DNA from: an uncultured Opitutia bacterium | Lineage (GTDB): Bacteria; Verrucomicrobiota; Verrucomicrobiia; Opitutales; Opitutaceae | Length of the DNA stretch: 57,946 nt | Assembly (NCBI GenBank): GCA_903873805.1 | Contig: CAIQQB010000114.1 | Location: forward strand, 1 to 57,946 | Direction: 5' to 3' | The notes under the pieces: generated by a model | The model's database searches: none | The model's input: only the letters and a program-made list of their open reading frames with translations | Told to the model about the DNA's origin: nothing | Shown here: positions 1 through 10,846 of the stretch, in pieces | Layout: each line of letters begins with the position of its first letter | Position numbering within the stretch: the stretch's first letter is position 1 | Translations under genes and position numbers: made by a program

Positions 1-73
1 CGATGCTGCGGCCGCCGTCGGCTTCCCGCAAAATGCGGATCTTGTCTTCGGTTGGGTATCTTTTGCCTTTCAT
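1..73 (-). CDS. IS3-family transposase OrfA, N-terminal fragment
   Basis: Read on the minus strand from ATG at 73, the visible 24 residues begin [20 protein letters not shown]. This resembles the helix-turn-helix start of IS3-family OrfA proteins, which bind the IS ends (compare the common RYTxEEKIRILREADGG pattern). An AAAGGA ribosome-binding site lies about 8 bases upstream. The gene continues beyond the left window edge, so neither its length nor its partner OrfB can be seen. The assignment rests on a short stretch recognised by eye. Confidence 0.6.
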   Translation of the reverse strand, partial: MKGKRYPTEDKIRILREADGGRSI

Positions 74-117
74 ATCTGGGTCCTTTCGTGGCCCAGACTG
101 TCACTCAAGGTGGCTCA
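1..117 (-). mobile_element. End of an IS3-family insertion sequence (runs off the window)
   Basis: The minus strand carries a transposase OrfA start at 73. Upstream of it lies a short leader that, read on the minus strand, begins TGAGCCACCTTGAG near 117, a TG-type terminus like those of many IS3 elements. The downstream reading frame becomes AsmA-like protein from about 118. The exact boundary is inferred, because neither the other IS end nor a target duplication is inside the window. Confidence 0.55.
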
Positions 118-3100
118 AAAAAGCGAGGTCACGTCAGTCTCACGGTCGAGACCCAAACCGGACAGACGCTCGCGCATATCGAGGGGGTGCGGGTCGTGTT
201 CAACAAGTCCGCCCTGTTCGGACGCCACTGGCTGCCGTCCCGCCTTGAGGTTACCGGTCCGCTGCTCTCCCTCGACTTCAAGGGTCCCGGTTGGCCCAAC
301 CACGCCCTCCGGCCCGCTGCCACCGCGCCCACCGCCAAACTGGACTTCGCGGCGTTCCAGCCGTTCCTGCCGGTTCCGGGCGTGCCCTTTGCCCTCGAGG
401 TGCGCGGATTCGCCGCCGAGCTCAAGGCTCCCGACCGTACCGTCACCTGGCACTTCCAGCCCATCATCACCACGCTCGCCCTCAACGGCGACGACCTGAA
501 ACTCGACCTCGCCCTCGGCCTCGAGGGTGGACCCAAACCCGTCAGCCTCCGCGGCCAGGTAACGGGCAAGGTTTCCGCCCACGTCCTCCACTTTGACGCC
601 AGCATCCCGGCCTTCCGCACGGAGGACCTCCCACCGCTCCCCCTCGACGCCTCGGCGCTGCCGCCCGCCAAGCTGGGGCTCGCCTTCGAGGTCAACGGCT
701 CCGTGGACCTCGATCATGCCGCGCTGCCCGATCTCCATTTTCATCTGCTCGCGGACAACGGCGAGCTCCGCCTCCCCGCGCTCAAACCCGGTGGCCCGAT
801 CCTGCTTCACCATCTCGAGGCCGCCGGACGCGCGACGGACAACGCCAGTCACGTTGCCTTCGAAACCCTTGATTTTGCGTTCGACAGCGTCCACCTGGTC
901 GCCAGCGGCGCCGACCTCATCACCAGCGGTACACCAAGCTTGCACGGTCATTTCGTGCTCACTGGTCCCAACGGCGACGATCTCGTCGCCTGGCTTCCCT
1001 CCGCGCTGGCCAAATCCCTCCCGTTCCCCGCTGACGCGCTCCGCGAGCTCGGCCTCAGCCGTCTGGAAACCGATGTGGATGCCAAGTTCACCTCGGCCCA
1101 GCTCTCCGGGCAGGCCCTTTCGTCGCTGGCGCTCTCCGGCCAGCTCGAACTCGCGCTCGGAACCGACAGTCTCCCGCTCCGATTCCGCGCCACCCTGCCG
1201 GCCCGCGACCAGTTGGTGCGGGCCACCATCGACCTCACCGCCGTGCGGCCGGCCGCGTTCGCCGGTCTCGCCGTGCTCAAAAACTTCCCCTTCGTGCGCG
1301 CCCTCGACCTGCGGACGCGCCTGTCCGCGGATCTCGCCTTCAGCCCCGCCGGCGTCTGGCGCACCGCCCGGGTCAGCCTCGCCTCCGCCGGACCCGGCAC
1401 GCTGCACGCGTTCGGCGCCCTTCCGGCCGACGTGCCCGTCCGCACTTTCGCGCTCGAGGCCGAGGCCTCCGCGCTGCCCGATGCCGGCCAGTCGGTGCGG
1501 ATCAGCACGCTCACTTTCGACTTCGACGGCCCGACGCTTTCGGTCGGGCCGCTCAACGTCAAACTGCCCCCGGCGCTTTCCGGCCCGATCGAGGCCGATG
1601 GCCGGTTCACGGCGGAAAACTTTCCGGGCAGTTTCCTGGCCGGCTACCTGCCGCCCGCGCCGGCCGCTACCCCCGGTGGTCCGCCCAGCGACTATGTCCG
1701 CGACCGGCTGAGCCCGCTGGGTCTCGCCCCGTCCGATATCATCCTCGACCGTCTGACGGGCAATTTCACCACCCGTGCGGCGCCTGGAAAATTACCCGAT
1801 GCCGCCACCTTCCAAGGCAGCCTGCAGGCGCATATGCAACAGCAGCCGCTCGCCCTCGCCGTGGAAGCCACGCTCGCCGGCCAGACCGTGGCCGCGACGC
1901 TCGATCTCGCCCGCGTCAATCCGTCCGCCTTCCATCTCACGCTGCCCGGCGATCCACCGCTGGATGCCGTCGACGTCCCGGTCCAGCTGCACGCCCGCGT
2001 GACCGCCAGCTTGGATGGAAAACTGCAGGGCGTCGAGGCGTCGGTCGACGCCGGTCCCGGGGTGGTCCATTCCAACCGTTACTTCCGCGCCGAGGTGCCC
2101 GTCACGTCCCTCAAGCTCGCCGCCTCCACCGACGGGGCGTTTCAGAATCTCGCCCTCAACTCCCTGGCGCTCGATCTCGATGGCGTGCGCCTCAGCGCCG
2201 GTCAGCTCAAGCTGTCCGCTGGCACGCCCGGCCGGGTCAGTGGCACCGTGACCGTGGAAAACGTCACCGTCACCCATGCCCTCGCGCTCTGGCCGGGCGA
2301 TCTGTTACCCGCCGTCCGGGACGAGGTCGTTTTCCAGTTGGAGCAGGGCGAATTGACGCGGGCTTCGTTCACCTTTGCCGCACCTTTCGATTCCGCCCAA
2401 CCCGGCGCGACCCGCCCGAGCGCACTCACCGGTGATGTGCGCATCGCCAACCTTCGCACCACGCCGCCACAGGCCCCCGGCCCGGTCACGCTGCAGGAGC
2501 TGTCCGCCAGCATCGCCTGGCCCGGGGCCAAAATCACGGTGACCAATCTCGCCGGCCCCGGGATCACAGTGCCGGTGGCCGCCGTCAGCCTCACGGCGCT
2601 CGACCAGCCCGAGCCTCTGGCCGAGTCCACGGTGGATTACACTCTCGATCTGGCCGGAGTGCCGGCGTGGCTCACTTCGCTCCATTACGCGCTTCCACCC
2701 GACTTGCCGCTCGACTCTGGCCAGCTCTCGGGCCGGGTGACCGGCCGGTTGCAGGCCCGCGCTCCGTTGGCGGCCAAGTTTGATCCCGCCCGCGTTCACG
2801 CCACGCTGGACGCCGCAGTGCCGGACCTGCACGTGCCGCTCACCCTGGCGGGCTACGAACTTGGCCAGGGTGACCTCTCCCTGCAACTGACAGCCGATGC
2901 CGGTTCCTACGCCGCCAAGCTTGGTTGGCGAAACTTCCACCTCGCCGTGCCTGGGGCGTTGGAAGGCCCCGTCACCCTGAATGTGGAACTCGGCAGCAAG
3001 CCCGCCGCCGACGAGTTCACCATGGGAATCGAGGCCAATGCCTCCGCCGCACGTTTGCTGCTCGCCGGTGACACCCGGCTGCCAGCCCTGGCTCCGTTTT

Positions 3101-4257
3101 CCATCAAGGGCAAAGCCACCGGTTGGCTCACGCAACCCAAACCGCAGCTGGAGCTGTCCGCCCACTCGGACAACGTGCTCGGCGCGCCGCTGGTGCTCGC
3201 CGCGAATGCGACGTATAACCAGACCGAGACGCGGATGGAGCGAGTCACGCTTTCGGACTTCAAGCTCGGCCGCACCGCCCTGCAGGCCGAGGTCCAGATG
3301 CCCGCCGCCGGCCGCTACGAGCTCAGCGTCACCGGCGACCACGTTGACACTCCCGGCCTGCTCGTGCTCGCCACCCCGTTCCTGCCGCAGCTGACCAGCG
3401 GCAATGGGAATGGGGACGGACATGGGGACGGGGCGCCCTCGCCCCGTCGGATTGAACGGGGCGAAGGTGCCCCGTCCCCAGTTTCGATTCACGCCAATGT
3501 GAAGTTCACCGAGGTCGACTTGGGAGACGGTCTGGGCCTGCACGACGTCGCCCTCGGAGCCGACATGCGGGACGGCAAACCCCTCTCGGTTTCGCTCACC
3601 GTGCGCGAGGGCGTGGCCAACCCGCTCGTGTTCGCCCTCGCCCCGGCCGGCGACCACCACACCGTCACGCTGTCGGTCGCCGACGTACCCGCCTGGGTGC
3701 ATGCGCTGACCCAGCCGTTGCTCGCCGCCAAGCTCCCGCCCGGCCCGCTCGCCGATGCCACCGCCAACGCCGCCAAGGTCCCTGGCATTCTCAAGGGGGG
3801 CCGGCTCGATTTCAGCGGCGACCTGCGTCTGGACGATCCGGCGAAACGCTTTGAGGGCAAATTCGCGCTGCACGACACCACCATGATCCGGCCGCCCGTG
3901 GTCCTGCAGCTCATCGCACTCAAGACCCGCTCCACCATGCAAGTCGATCCGCTGCTCAAGGAGTTCTCGGCCACCCGCGTGTATCTCAACGACACGACCG
4001 TCGGCGCCGAGGGCCTGTCGCTGGTCGTGTCGGGCCTGGTTAACTTTCTCACCCTTCACACGGCCCATTACGGCCTGCAGGACGAATCGGTCTACACGGA
4101 CGGCAAGTATGGCCCCTTTGAATTTGAGGTGATCGGCAAGCGCCCGACGCTGGGCATTGGTGATGTTTACCTGAAGGAGAACGCCGTGATCCGGGCGCTC
4201 GGCCACGAGAGCGACCTCGATTTCGGCGACGATCCCGCGCCGGCGAAAAAGCCCTGA
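52..4257 (+). CDS. AsmA/YhdP-like (DUF3971-type) giant envelope protein, 5' truncated by an IS
   Basis: About 1,380 residues of a protein built of repeated amphipathic beta-strand segments, with a conserved C-terminal block (about residues 1280-1370) that resembles AsmA/YhdP/TamB-type proteins. Those proteins bridge the inner and outer membranes and take part in lipid transport and envelope integrity. The family normally starts with a membrane anchor, which is missing here. The first 22 codons of the open frame lie in the IS end, and host-like sequence starts near 118, so this is probably a disrupted gene rather than a complete one. An in-frame palindrome adds a Gly/Asp/Pro-rich peptide at about residues 1120-1145. 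gltX follows about 90 bases downstream. Exact family membership is inferred from architecture. Confidence 0.7.
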   Translation: MGIFCLSYLGPFVAQTVTQGGSKKRGHVSLTVETQTGQTLAHIEGVRVVFNKSALFGRHWLPSRLEVTGPLLSLDFKGPGWPNHALRPAATAPTAKLDFAAFQPFLPVPGVPFALEVRGFAAELKAPDRTVTWHFQPIITTLALNGDDLKLDLALGLEGGPKPVSLRGQVTGKVSAHVLHFDASIPAFRTEDLPPLPLDASALPPAKLGLAFEVNGSVDLDHAALPDLHFHLLADNGELRLPALKPGGPILLHHLEAAGRATDNASHVAFETLDFAFDSVHLVASGADLITSGTPSLHGHFVLTGPNGDDLVAWLPSALAKSLPFPADALRELGLSRLETDVDAKFTSAQLSGQALSSLALSGQLELALGTDSLPLRFRATLPARDQLVRATIDLTAVRPAAFAGLAVLKNFPFVRALDLRTRLSADLAFSPAGVWRTARVSLASAGPGTLHAFGALPADVPVRTFALEAEASALPDAGQSVRISTLTFDFDGPTLSVGPLNVKLPPALSGPIEADGRFTAENFPGSFLAGYLPPAPAATPGGPPSDYVRDRLSPLGLAPSDIILDRLTGNFTTRAAPGKLPDAATFQGSLQAHMQQQPLALAVEATLAGQTVAATLDLARVNPSAFHLTLPGDPPLDAVDVPVQLHARVTASLDGKLQGVEASVDAGPGVVHSNRYFRAEVPVTSLKLAASTDGAFQNLALNSLALDLDGVRLSAGQLKLSAGTPGRVSGTVTVENVTVTHALALWPGDLLPAVRDEVVFQLEQGELTRASFTFAAPFDSAQPGATRPSALTGDVRIANLRTTPPQAPGPVTLQELSASIAWPGAKITVTNLAGPGITVPVAAVSLTALDQPEPLAESTVDYTLDLAGVPAWLTSLHYALPPDLPLDSGQLSGRVTGRLQARAPLAAKFDPARVHATLDAAVPDLHVPLTLAGYELGQGDLSLQLTADAGSYAAKLGWRNFHLAVPGALEGPVTLNVELGSKPAADEFTMGIEANASAARLLLAGDTRLPALAPFSIKGKATGWLTQPKPQLELSAHSDNVLGAPLVLAANATYNQTETRMERVTLSDFKLGRTALQAEVQMPAAGRYELSVTGDHVDTPGLLVLATPFLPQLTSGNGNGDGHGDGAPSPRRIERGEGAPSPVSIHANVKFTEVDLGDGLGLHDVALGADMRDGKPLSVSLTVREGVANPLVFALAPAGDHHTVTLSVADVPAWVHALTQPLLAAKLPPGPLADATANAAKVPGILKGGRLDFSGDLRLDDPAKRFEGKFALHDTTMIRPPVVLQLIALKTRSTMQVDPLLKEFSATRVYLNDTTVGAEGLSLVVSGLVNFLTLHTAHYGLQDESVYTDGKYGPFEFEVIGKRPTLGIGDVYLKENAVIRALGHESDLDFGDDPAPAKKP
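3423..3480. repeat. 58-bp imperfect palindrome inserted in frame in the AsmA-like gene
   Basis: The left arm begins TGGGGACGGGGC and the right arm ends GCCCCGTCCCCA. Each arm is itself a small hairpin, so the unit has the same double-hairpin form as the intergenic REPIN-like repeats. It keeps the frame open and encodes a low-complexity stretch containing [19 protein letters not shown]. This suggests insertion into an exposed loop. Confidence 0.75.
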
Positions 4258-4345
4258 GCCGGATGCTCCGCGCCCGGCTTTGACAGGGGCCCGGCGTTGG
4301 GTCTTGCTCGTCCGTTTCCGCACCATCCCGCCCGCCCACCACCTC

Positions 4346-5740
4346 ATGTCCCAAGTCCGCGTCCGTTTCGCCCCCAGTCCCACCGGGTTCTTCCACATCG
4401 GCAGCGCCCGCACCGCGCTTTTCAACTGGCTCTATGCGCGACACACCGGCGGAGTGTTTGTGCTGCGGATCGAGGACACCGATGCGGCGCGCAACAGCGA
4501 GGAGTTTCTCCGGGTCATCTATGATTCGCTGACGTGGCTCGGGCTCAACTGGGACGAAGGCCCCCGGGTCGGCGCCTGCGGCGGCGGTGATTTCGGCCCC
4601 TACCGGCAGAGCGAACGGGCCGCGATTTACCGGGAATATCTGGATAAGCTCAAGGCCGCCGGCCGCACCTACGAGAAGGATGGCGCGGTGTGGTTCAAGC
4701 TGCTCGGCGAGCGGCACGAGGTGTTCGACGACCACCGCAAGAAGACCGTCGTGAAAGTGAAGAACGCCCCGGCGGTGATCGACGACCGCATCCGCGGCCG
4801 TGTCGAGCGCACCGAGGACGAGGATTTTGTCATCGTGCGCTCCGACGGCACCCCGGTTTTCCATTTCGTCAACGTCGTCGACGACATCGCGATGAACATC
4901 ACGCACGTCATCCGCGGCGAGGATCACCTTTCCAACACCAGCAAGCACGTCGAACTTTTCCAGGCGTTTGGGGCGCCGGTGCCGGCCTATGCGCACATTC
5001 CGCTCATCCTGAAACAGAACGGCCCTGGCAAGATGTCGAAACGCGACCAGGGCGCGCTGATCGAGGAATACCAGCGGCGCGGTTTTCTGCCCGAGGCATT
5101 GGTCAACTTCCTCTGTCTGCTCGGCTGGAATCCCGGCGACGACCGCGAGAAGATGCCGATCGCGGAGATCATCCGGCTCTTCGATCTGCCCGGCGTTAAC
5201 CAGAGCAACGCCCGGTTCGACGAGAAGAAACTCGCGCACATGAATCTCGCCTACTTGCTGGAGGTGCCACCCGATGCGTTTGTGCGGCAGGCGCGGGATT
5301 ATTTTTCCCGGCTGGGCGACCTGCCTGCGGCCCGGGCGGCGCTGGTCGCCGCGCCGGAATTTTTCCGCGAAGTTGTGCTGCTCTGCCAGCCGAAGCTGAA
5401 GGGGCTGGAGGAACTGCCGGCCTATTCGGCTTATTTCTTCACCGAGGATTATTCGGTCGATGCCAAGGTGCGCGACAAGCTGCTGGCCAAGGGCGACCCG
5501 CTGGCCCGCCTGCGCGAGCTCGCGAAGACCCTGGAGACGGCGGACTTTTCCAGCGATACGGCCATAGAGGAAGCCATCAAGGTGCTGGCGGCCGTGCATG
5601 GCCTGGGTTTTGGCGACTACCAGTCGATCGCCCGGCTCGCCGTGTCCGGCACCAACGTCGGCCCCAGCATCACGGGAATGTTCCGCGTCCTCGGCCGCGA
5701 CCGTGTCCTGGTCCGCCTCGCCCGGTTTCCCGCGAAATAA
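4346..5740 (+). CDS. gltX: Glutamate--tRNA ligase
   Basis: A 464-residue class I aminoacyl-tRNA synthetase that charges tRNA-Glu with glutamate in the cytoplasm. The HIGH-type signature is [10 protein letters not shown] near the N-terminus, followed by RIEDTD. The KMSKR loop appears as KMSKRDQGA about halfway, and a C-terminal anticodon-binding region follows. Length is normal for the family (460-500). The start at 4346 ([14 protein letters not shown]) is chosen because synthetase homology begins there; an open frame extends 22 codons further upstream without conservation. A palindromic repeat begins two bases after the stop. Whether it is discriminating or also charges tRNA-Gln cannot be told. 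Confidence 0.96.
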   Translation: MSQVRVRFAPSPTGFFHIGSARTALFNWLYARHTGGVFVLRIEDTDAARNSEEFLRVIYDSLTWLGLNWDEGPRVGACGGGDFGPYRQSERAAIYREYLDKLKAAGRTYEKDGAVWFKLLGERHEVFDDHRKKTVVKVKNAPAVIDDRIRGRVERTEDEDFVIVRSDGTPVFHFVNVVDDIAMNITHVIRGEDHLSNTSKHVELFQAFGAPVPAYAHIPLILKQNGPGKMSKRDQGALIEEYQRRGFLPEALVNFLCLLGWNPGDDREKMPIAEIIRLFDLPGVNQSNARFDEKKLAHMNLAYLLEVPPDAFVRQARDYFSRLGDLPAARAALVAAPEFFREVVLLCQPKLKGLEELPAYSAYFFTEDYSVDAKVRDKLLAKGDPLARLRELAKTLETADFSSDTAIEEAIKVLAAVHGLGFGDYQSIARLAVSGTNVGPSITGMFRVLGRDRVLVRLARFPAK

Positions 5741-5741
5741 C

Positions 5742-5830
5742 TACCATGAAGCCCATGAGGCCCATGAAGCTCAGATGATAGCATAAACGAGGAGCAGGAC
5801 CTCTTCATGCGCTCCATGGTCTTCATGGTA
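5742..5830. repeat. Palindromic repeat with 9-bp periodic arms
   Basis: A 28-bp arm beginning TACCATGAAGCCCATGAGG (5742-5769) recurs inverted at 5803-5830 with few changes. Each arm is built of about three 9-bp units of the form CCATGAAG. It sits directly after gltX and before the convergent sigma-factor gene, so it could fold in transcripts from both sides. Confidence 0.8.
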
Positions 5831-5894
5831 AAATGGTTTTTGCATCGGTCCAATCGGTGTATTCCGTGGATGATGAGCTCGGCGGGAATCGCGC

Positions 5895-7202
5895 CTACTT
5901 GAGATACCAAAATCCGTTGATGTTAACAAAGGTGGTCTTGGTTGGATTTTCGATGGGCCGGCCCCCGCTGGTATCACGGGGCACGGGCACATCATAGACG
6001 GCTTGCAGTCCGTCCGGACTCATGACCGGCAGCTGGCCCTGGGTGGTCTTGAGGGCCTGCAGCAACTGCGTCATCTTATCGCGCAAGTCCGGCATCTGGG
6101 CGAAATGGTTGGCGGCATCGTCAATGGAGGTGGCCTGGCCGTTCCGAACCAGTTCCTCCAAAGCCGAGGGCGGCATGACGGTCTTGATCACCCCGTCCAT
6201 GTCGCCCGCCTCGAGAAAGTGAATCGCGGTGGATACGGCGTTCTCCAGCATCGGCTGGGGCTGGGCGATGAAGCGGATCGTCGGCGGCGGGACCGTGGCC
6301 GTTGCCGCAGGCGCGGATGGGGTGATGTCCGCTTGGGCGGTCGGTGCCGGAGCCACTTCAGGTGCGGTGGCGGGTGCGACGCGGGGAGGCAGATTTTCGC
6401 CGGCGGCCGCAGTGCGGAGTGGAGGAGTGGCCGGCTGGAAATGGTAGTAGGCTGGAAGGGCCACCGCGAACACGATGGCGAGGGTGAGTGCAGTTTTGGT
6501 GGCGGTGGTCATGAGGAGAAAAGGAGCGAGCAATGCGCCCAGCCAGCCGGTGGCCGCGGCAGCTCCGGCCAGGGCCGAGCCCGACACGGCCGCTGCCATT
6601 CCCACCGGGGCCGACTCGATGGCATGGGTACTGAGCGTGGCAGCCAGCAGCGTGGACGACACTGGCACACCGCGTCGGGCGAAGTGGGCGCGGAGTTTTT
6701 CCAGGGCGCGGTCCACGCGCTTGCGCGCGGCCTCCTCGCTGAGCCCGAGCGCCACGCCGATGTCGCGATGGCTTTCGCCCTTGAAAAACCGCAGGAGCAC
6801 GGCGTTGCGGTCCCGGGCGTTGAGATGGCAGACAGCTTCGTCGAGGACCGGGCGCATCCGCTCCCAATCCGGCTCGGGTGAATCGGGTGGCTTTTGCATG
6901 GCGACGGCGGCGTGTTCCCGCGCCTGGCGGCGACGTTCGCGGCGCAGGGCGTCGAGAGCGGTGTAGCGCACGTGGGTGTGCAGCCAGCCGGGCAGGGCGG
7001 GGTGCCGGGACAGCAACCGGGCCCGGCGGGCGAGATCGGTGAAAACCTGCTGCATCACGTCCTGGGCCAGGTGGGTGTTGCCACCGAGCACCCGCACCGC
7101 GGCCGAGTAGGTGAAGTCCACATGACGCCGCACCAGTTCGGCGAAAGCGGCTTCGTCGGCCTGGTCCGCATAGCGGCCGAGCAACTCGTTGTCGGTACTC
7201 AT
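5895..7202 (-). CDS. ECF sigma-70 factor with a C-terminal membrane-anchored extension
   Basis: Residues 1-160 are a typical ECF sigma factor: region 2 contains AAFAELVRRHVDFTYSAA and DVMQQVFTDLARRA, and region 4 contains HLNARDRNAVLLRFF and the helix-turn-helix GVALGLSEEAARKRVDRAL. Alanine-rich hydrophobic segments follow around residues 195-260, then a Pro/Ala linker and a C-terminal domain of about 130 residues with no recognised function. At 435 residues it is twice the length of a plain ECF factor. The tail may anchor or sense, in place of a separate anti-sigma factor; this is inference. The start at 7202 (MSTDNELLGRYADQ) fits region 2 better than an ATG five codons upstream. Confidence 0.85.
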   Translation of the reverse strand: MSTDNELLGRYADQADEAAFAELVRRHVDFTYSAAVRVLGGNTHLAQDVMQQVFTDLARRARLLSRHPALPGWLHTHVRYTALDALRRERRRQAREHAAVAMQKPPDSPEPDWERMRPVLDEAVCHLNARDRNAVLLRFFKGESHRDIGVALGLSEEAARKRVDRALEKLRAHFARRGVPVSSTLLAATLSTHAIESAPVGMAAAVSGSALAGAAAATGWLGALLAPFLLMTTATKTALTLAIVFAVALPAYYHFQPATPPLRTAAAGENLPPRVAPATAPEVAPAPTAQADITPSAPAATATVPPPTIRFIAQPQPMLENAVSTAIHFLEAGDMDGVIKTVMPPSALEELVRNGQATSIDDAANHFAQMPDLRDKMTQLLQALKTTQGQLPVMSPDGLQAVYDVPVPRDTSGGRPIENPTKTTFVNINGFWYLK

Positions 7203-7321
7203 GTGGTAATATACCATAATTGCCGAGACTTGGAAAACCGGACAATAATTTCATCACGGGTGTCGGGGCTCACGCGTCCACCTTATGGTCAGAGGCGCCC
7301 CGCCTTCCGAATCGGAGGCAC

Positions 7322-7348
7322 AAAAAAGCCGGGCCCCGGGGCCCGGCT
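7322..7348 (-). terminator. Rho-independent terminator of the ABC operon
   Basis: On the minus strand a perfect 11-bp stem (AGCCGGGCCCC with GGGGCCCGGCT, 7327-7348) runs straight into a T run (complement of 7322-7327). It lies about 30 bases after the stop at 7377, at the end of the minus-strand ABC transporter genes. Confidence 0.9.
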
Positions 7349-7376
7349 GGAGAAACCTGCCTAGGATCAGGCGCGC

Positions 7377-7790
7377 TCAGGCGGCCGACCGGCGGCGGCG
7401 CTGCACAAAGGCAACACCCAGCATCGCCACACCGGCAATCACCGCGTAGGTTGAGGGCTCGGGGACGGCGGTGGCCTGCACCGCGAACTGGCCCGCATCG
7501 GGATAGAGCGTCCATTGTTCAACGGTACCACCCGGCCCGTTGAAGCTCCCGATGTTGACCTCATGCCCGCTCAGCATCGTCCAACCGGCCAGTCCGCCGG
7601 CGTCCACGCTGTAAGTGCCGGCGAACGGAATGTTATAGGCATTGCCATTCGGGGGTGTGGTCTTCCCCGAGCCGTTGGGACCGACCAGACTGGTGATGCC
7701 GGGAGGGATGGAAAGCGTTACCCGGTTGACGCCCAGCACCTGGCCGTAGAACCGGGAAACATTGTCGAAGGTGATGCGTTCGGAGCTCAT
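7377..7790 (-). CDS. Chimeric ORF: ABC ATPase N-terminus joined to a PEP-CTERM protein C-terminus
   Basis: Residues 1 to about 45 are the start of an ABC transporter ATP-binding protein, from [16 protein letters not shown] through [14 protein letters not shown], ending in the Walker A motif. From about residue 46 the sequence switches to a secreted-protein type ([19 protein letters not shown]), finishing with a complete PEP-CTERM sorting tail: VPEPST, a hydrophobic helix and RRRR. The ATPase has no Walker B, signature or H-loop, and the PEP-CTERM part has no signal peptide, so neither half should work as usual. The start overlaps the permease stop by 4 bases, as expected for the second ATPase of the operon. 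The likely cause is an in-frame deletion; an assembly join is the alternative. Confidence 0.85.
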   Translation of the reverse strand: MSSERITFDNVSRFYGQVLGVNRVTLSIPPGITSLVGPNGSGKTTPPNGNAYNIPFAGTYSVDAGGLAGWTMLSGHEVNIGSFNGPGGTVEQWTLYPDAGQFAVQATAVPEPSTYAVIAGVAMLGVAFVQRRRRSAA

Positions 7791-8647
7791 TTAACCACCT
7801 CAAAGGCCCGGACCCGCCGGGCGAGCAGCAGGATGCAGATCACGCAGATCGTGCCGAGGGCGATCCAGGCCGTCGTCACGGGCATGTCGATCCCGGCATC
7901 GTAACGCAGCAGGTCCGACCAGATCGTGTGAATGACCTGCGTCAGGTCGATCACGGTCCCGGTGTTGGTTCGCATCACCTCATTGATGGCGGCGCCAAAG
8001 CCCGCCCCGGCAAAGAAGACGCCCAGGACTAGCGCGCCCGCCGCGAGCTTCCATTTGACCCAGGCGGAGAGGGCGAGCCCGAGCAGGGCCACGGTCACGA
8101 TCCAGATCACAAGTCCCACGAAGATCCCGGTGGCGATCCAGAAGTGCGTCTGCATCCAGGCCCAGCCGCTCAGGTTTGACTCGATGGCAAAGAGCAGCAG
8201 GCCGGGGATCCAGGTGAAGATCGAAAGCAGGCCGAGCAACAGGGTGAGCTTGGCGCCGACGTATTCGCGCCGGGAAAACGGACGGCAGAAATACAACGGC
8301 AGCGCCCCGTTGGCGAGGTCCGAGGTGATCAGGGCCGGGCTGATGAAAGCGGTGAGGAGGTAGGCCAGCGCGCCCTGCACGTTGCAATACAGATAGAAGA
8401 ACCGGCCGTCGACCGGCGGCAGGCGCCCTCCGGGAATCGACAGCCGGGCCAAGAAGGCGGGGTTGTGGGCGGCGTAAATGTAGGTCAGGCACGCCAGCGG
8501 ATAGAACATGCAGACGGCGAGAAAAATGACGACGAACTTGGAGCGCATCAGCCGGGCGTAGCCGTAGCGGGCCAGGATAAGGAAGCGCGAGGACGGCGGC
8601 GTCAGCACGCCTGTGTATCCCTTGTAGCTGCGTTTGTAGACCGCCAT
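7787..8647 (-). CDS. ABC-2 type transporter permease
   Basis: A 286-residue integral membrane protein with about six hydrophobic helices, for example [20 protein letters not shown] and the C-terminal [19 protein letters not shown]. The stretch [20 protein letters not shown] is typical of ABC-2 permeases of the gliding/nos type, which export an unknown substrate with a separate ATPase. It lies one base downstream of the ATPase gene (8649-9611) and overlaps the chimeric ORF by ATGA, so the three are one operon on the minus strand. The substrate cannot be read from the sequence. Confidence 0.85.
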   Translation of the reverse strand: MAVYKRSYKGYTGVLTPPSSRFLILARYGYARLMRSKFVVIFLAVCMFYPLACLTYIYAAHNPAFLARLSIPGGRLPPVDGRFFYLYCNVQGALAYLLTAFISPALITSDLANGALPLYFCRPFSRREYVGAKLTLLLGLLSIFTWIPGLLLFAIESNLSGWAWMQTHFWIATGIFVGLVIWIVTVALLGLALSAWVKWKLAAGALVLGVFFAGAGFGAAINEVMRTNTGTVIDLTQVIHTIWSDLLRYDAGIDMPVTTAWIALGTICVICILLLARRVRAFEVVK

Positions 8648-8648
8648 A

Positions 8649-9611
8649 TCAATTCTCCATGGCCTTCAGGAAGATGTCCTCGAGGGTGTCGCGCCGGTAG
8701 CTCAGGTGCCGGATTTGCAGGTCGCGTTCGCCCGCCAGCCGGTAGATTTCCTTGAGCTCAAACCCGGCCGGCAGGACCAGCTTGAACCGTCCCGGTACCG
8801 AAACCGAACAGGCGCAGCCGAGGCCGGCCAGGGCCGCCGCAAAGCCCGCATCGGCACCGACGGTTTCAAGGTCCACGAAGCGCTGGTTGGCGCTGCGCTC
8901 CACCGCCAGGTCGGCGTGATGCACAATCCGGCCCTGCTTAAGGATCAGCACCTCCTCGCAGGTTTCCTCGACATCGCGCAGCAGATGCGAGCACAGCACC
9001 AGTTGCATTTCGCCCGACTCCTTCATTTCGCGGATCAGGCGGAGCATCCGGGCTCGGGCCGGCGGATCGAGGCCGTTGGTGGGCTCGTCGAGGATGACCA
9101 GCTTGGGTCCGTGGACAATTGCCTGGGCCAGTTTGGCCAGCTGTTTCATGCCCAGCGAATAGGTGCCCAGTTCGCGGTAGCGCGCTTCGCCCAGCCCGAC
9201 GTAGAAGAGCACCTCGTGCGCCCGCTCCAGCGCGACCTCGCGGGGCAGGCCGGAGATTTCCCCCATCATGCCGACGAAGTCGACCGCGGTCATCTCCGCC
9301 ACAAAGGCGTCGTTCTCCGGCATGTAACCGACCAGAGCCCGCACCTGGCGGGTGGCCCGGACGATGTCATGGCCGAAGATCGTCCCGGTCCCGGAACTCA
9401 CGGGACAGAAACCGAGCAGCGTCTGAATGAGCGTGGATTTTCCGGCCCCGTTGGGTCCGAGCAGCCCGATGGTGCGACCCGTGAGAGAAACGGTAAGTCC
9501 GCCCAGGATTTCCCTCCGCCCGAAACACACGGTCAATCTGTCAAGTTGGATGACGGGTGTCTTCGGCGGAGGACTGGAGACGGCGGAGTCGGTTTGGATC
9601 GGTTGCAACAT
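8649..9611 (-). CDS. ABC transporter ATP-binding protein
   Basis: A 320-residue cytoplasmic ATPase with all core motifs in order: Walker [10 protein letters not shown] near residue 55, Q-loop in GYMPEND, signature YSLGMKQ, Walker [15 protein letters not shown], and the H-loop in [10 protein letters not shown]. The C-terminal 80 residues form the extra domain common in ABC-2 exporter ATPases (CcmA/NosF type). It is the first gene of the minus-strand operon and should power the permease at 7787-8647. The substrate is unknown. Confidence 0.93.
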   Translation of the reverse strand: MLQPIQTDSAVSSPPPKTPVIQLDRLTVCFGRREILGGLTVSLTGRTIGLLGPNGAGKSTLIQTLLGFCPVSSGTGTIFGHDIVRATRQVRALVGYMPENDAFVAEMTAVDFVGMMGEISGLPREVALERAHEVLFYVGLGEARYRELGTYSLGMKQLAKLAQAIVHGPKLVILDEPTNGLDPPARARMLRLIREMKESGEMQLVLCSHLLRDVEETCEEVLILKQGRIVHHADLAVERSANQRFVDLETVGADAGFAAALAGLGCACSVSVPGRFKLVLPAGFELKEIYRLAGERDLQIRHLSYRRDTLEDIFLKAMEN

Positions 9612-9682
9612 CAGCAGGGTCCCGTTCGCAACGAGGCTCCGGTGCGGCCGGAACCCGATGCCAACGGGAACGGGAAATTCCG

Positions 9683-10846
9683 TTACCGTCCCACCACCAG
9701 AATGTCGAGCAGGGCCGGACCGCCGCCGCCACCGCGACCGCCGCGTTGTCCGCCGCGGGCCGCCGGACCGCCGGGCTGGGCCGGGCCACCGGGTGCGCCG
9801 GTGGCGGGAGTCGCCGGAGCGGCCGTCACCGCCGGGGCGGCGGGTGCCGCGGGAGGAGTGGCCGAAGCCGCCGTGGTGGCCGGCATCGGCTCGGTCGTGA
9901 TCAGGACGATTTGATTGTTCTTGGTGTCCAAGGTACAGGTTTTGGCGCGCGATTTGGTGGTCACGTTCTGTTCCACCTCGAAGCTGGTGGGGCTGTTTTC
10001 CTTGATGATCGTCAGCGTGCCGTCGCCCTGAGAACTGAAGGCTTCCATGGTGTTGGGGTTGAAGCCGCCGCCGTCCGTGCCGGTACCGATGGGCAGGGTG
10101 GCGAGGATTTTTCCGCTGTCGGCATTGAGGATGATGCAGGTGGCGGGGGTGTGGCAGAAGGCAAACAGGATGCGGTTCTTGGCATCGAGCCCGAGGCCGC
10201 CCGGACCGGCGCCTTTCACACCCAGATCATAGTGGGCGGTGACCTGCATGGTTTTGACGTCAACCACGGCGACATTGTCCTCGCCCTCTAGGTCAACATA
10301 CAGGTGGCCCACGCCGTCGCTCTGCGCCTGTTCGGGGGTTCCGACCAGATCGATCGTGCCCACGATGGAACCGTCCTTGCCATCGATGACCGTGACGTTG
10401 GGCGCGCTATGGCTGAAAACGTAAACGCGTTCCGTGAGGGGCTCGAACAGGATGCCGTCCGGGCGACCCTGCACGGGAATGCTCTTGAGGGTCGCCAGGG
10501 TCTGGGTGTCCCACATCACGACGGGATTGCTGCTGCAGAAACCGTGATGGGACACCGGGTCAACGGCGGCCCCGCGCGCGGTGGCGGTGACGGCGCCGAG
10601 CTGCTTGAGGGTGTCGAGGTCAAAGACGAGCACCTGCGGGCCGCGGGGAACGTAAAGGCGGCGGCCAACGCTGTCGGCCGTGACATAATCCAGTCCGCCC
10701 GTGCCGGGAAACTGGGCGGTGTTGACGATCTTGTAAGGCGCGGCAGCCGGGGCCTTGGTGGCAGTGGACTGGGCGAAGCCGGCGGTGGCCAGCTGGGAGA
10801 TTCCGGCGGCGAGGCAGGCGCGGAAGAGGGTGGCGGAGGTTTTCAT
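9683..10846 (-). CDS. Secreted YncE-like beta-propeller protein with an Ala/Pro/Gly-rich tail
   Basis: A signal peptide ([27 protein letters not shown]) precedes repeated propeller blades such as [19 protein letters not shown] and [20 protein letters not shown], as in YncE/PQQ-like seven-bladed surface or periplasmic proteins. Blade binding partners in this family are mostly unknown. The last 65 residues are low-complexity Ala/Pro/Gly with [13 protein letters not shown], interrupting what should be the last blade, since a strand-like LLDILVVGR closes the protein. The start at 10846 is chosen because the signal peptide begins there; the open frame extends eight codons upstream. Confidence 0.8.
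   Translation of the reverse strand: MKTSATLFRACLAAGISQLATAGFAQSTATKAPAAAPYKIVNTAQFPGTGGLDYVTADSVGRRLYVPRGPQVLVFDLDTLKQLGAVTATARGAAVDPVSHHGFCSSNPVVMWDTQTLATLKSIPVQGRPDGILFEPLTERVYVFSHSAPNVTVIDGKDGSIVGTIDLVGTPEQAQSDGVGHLYVDLEGEDNVAVVDVKTMQVTAHYDLGVKGAGPGGLGLDAKNRILFAFCHTPATCIILNADSGKILATLPIGTGTDGGGFNPNTMEAFSSQGDGTLTIIKENSPTSFEVEQNVTTKSRAKTCTLDTKNNQIVLITTEPMPATTAASATPPAAPAAPAVTAAPATPATGAPGGPAQPGGPAARGGQRGGRGGGGGPALLDILVVGR

Noticed and set aside
2305-4425. Minus-strand open frame across the AsmA-like and gltX start regions
   Set aside because: It crosses two real genes and has no domain; it is a GC-driven shadow.
4049-5599. Minus-strand open frame opposite gltX
   Set aside because: The plus strand has HIGH and KMSKR signatures in frame.
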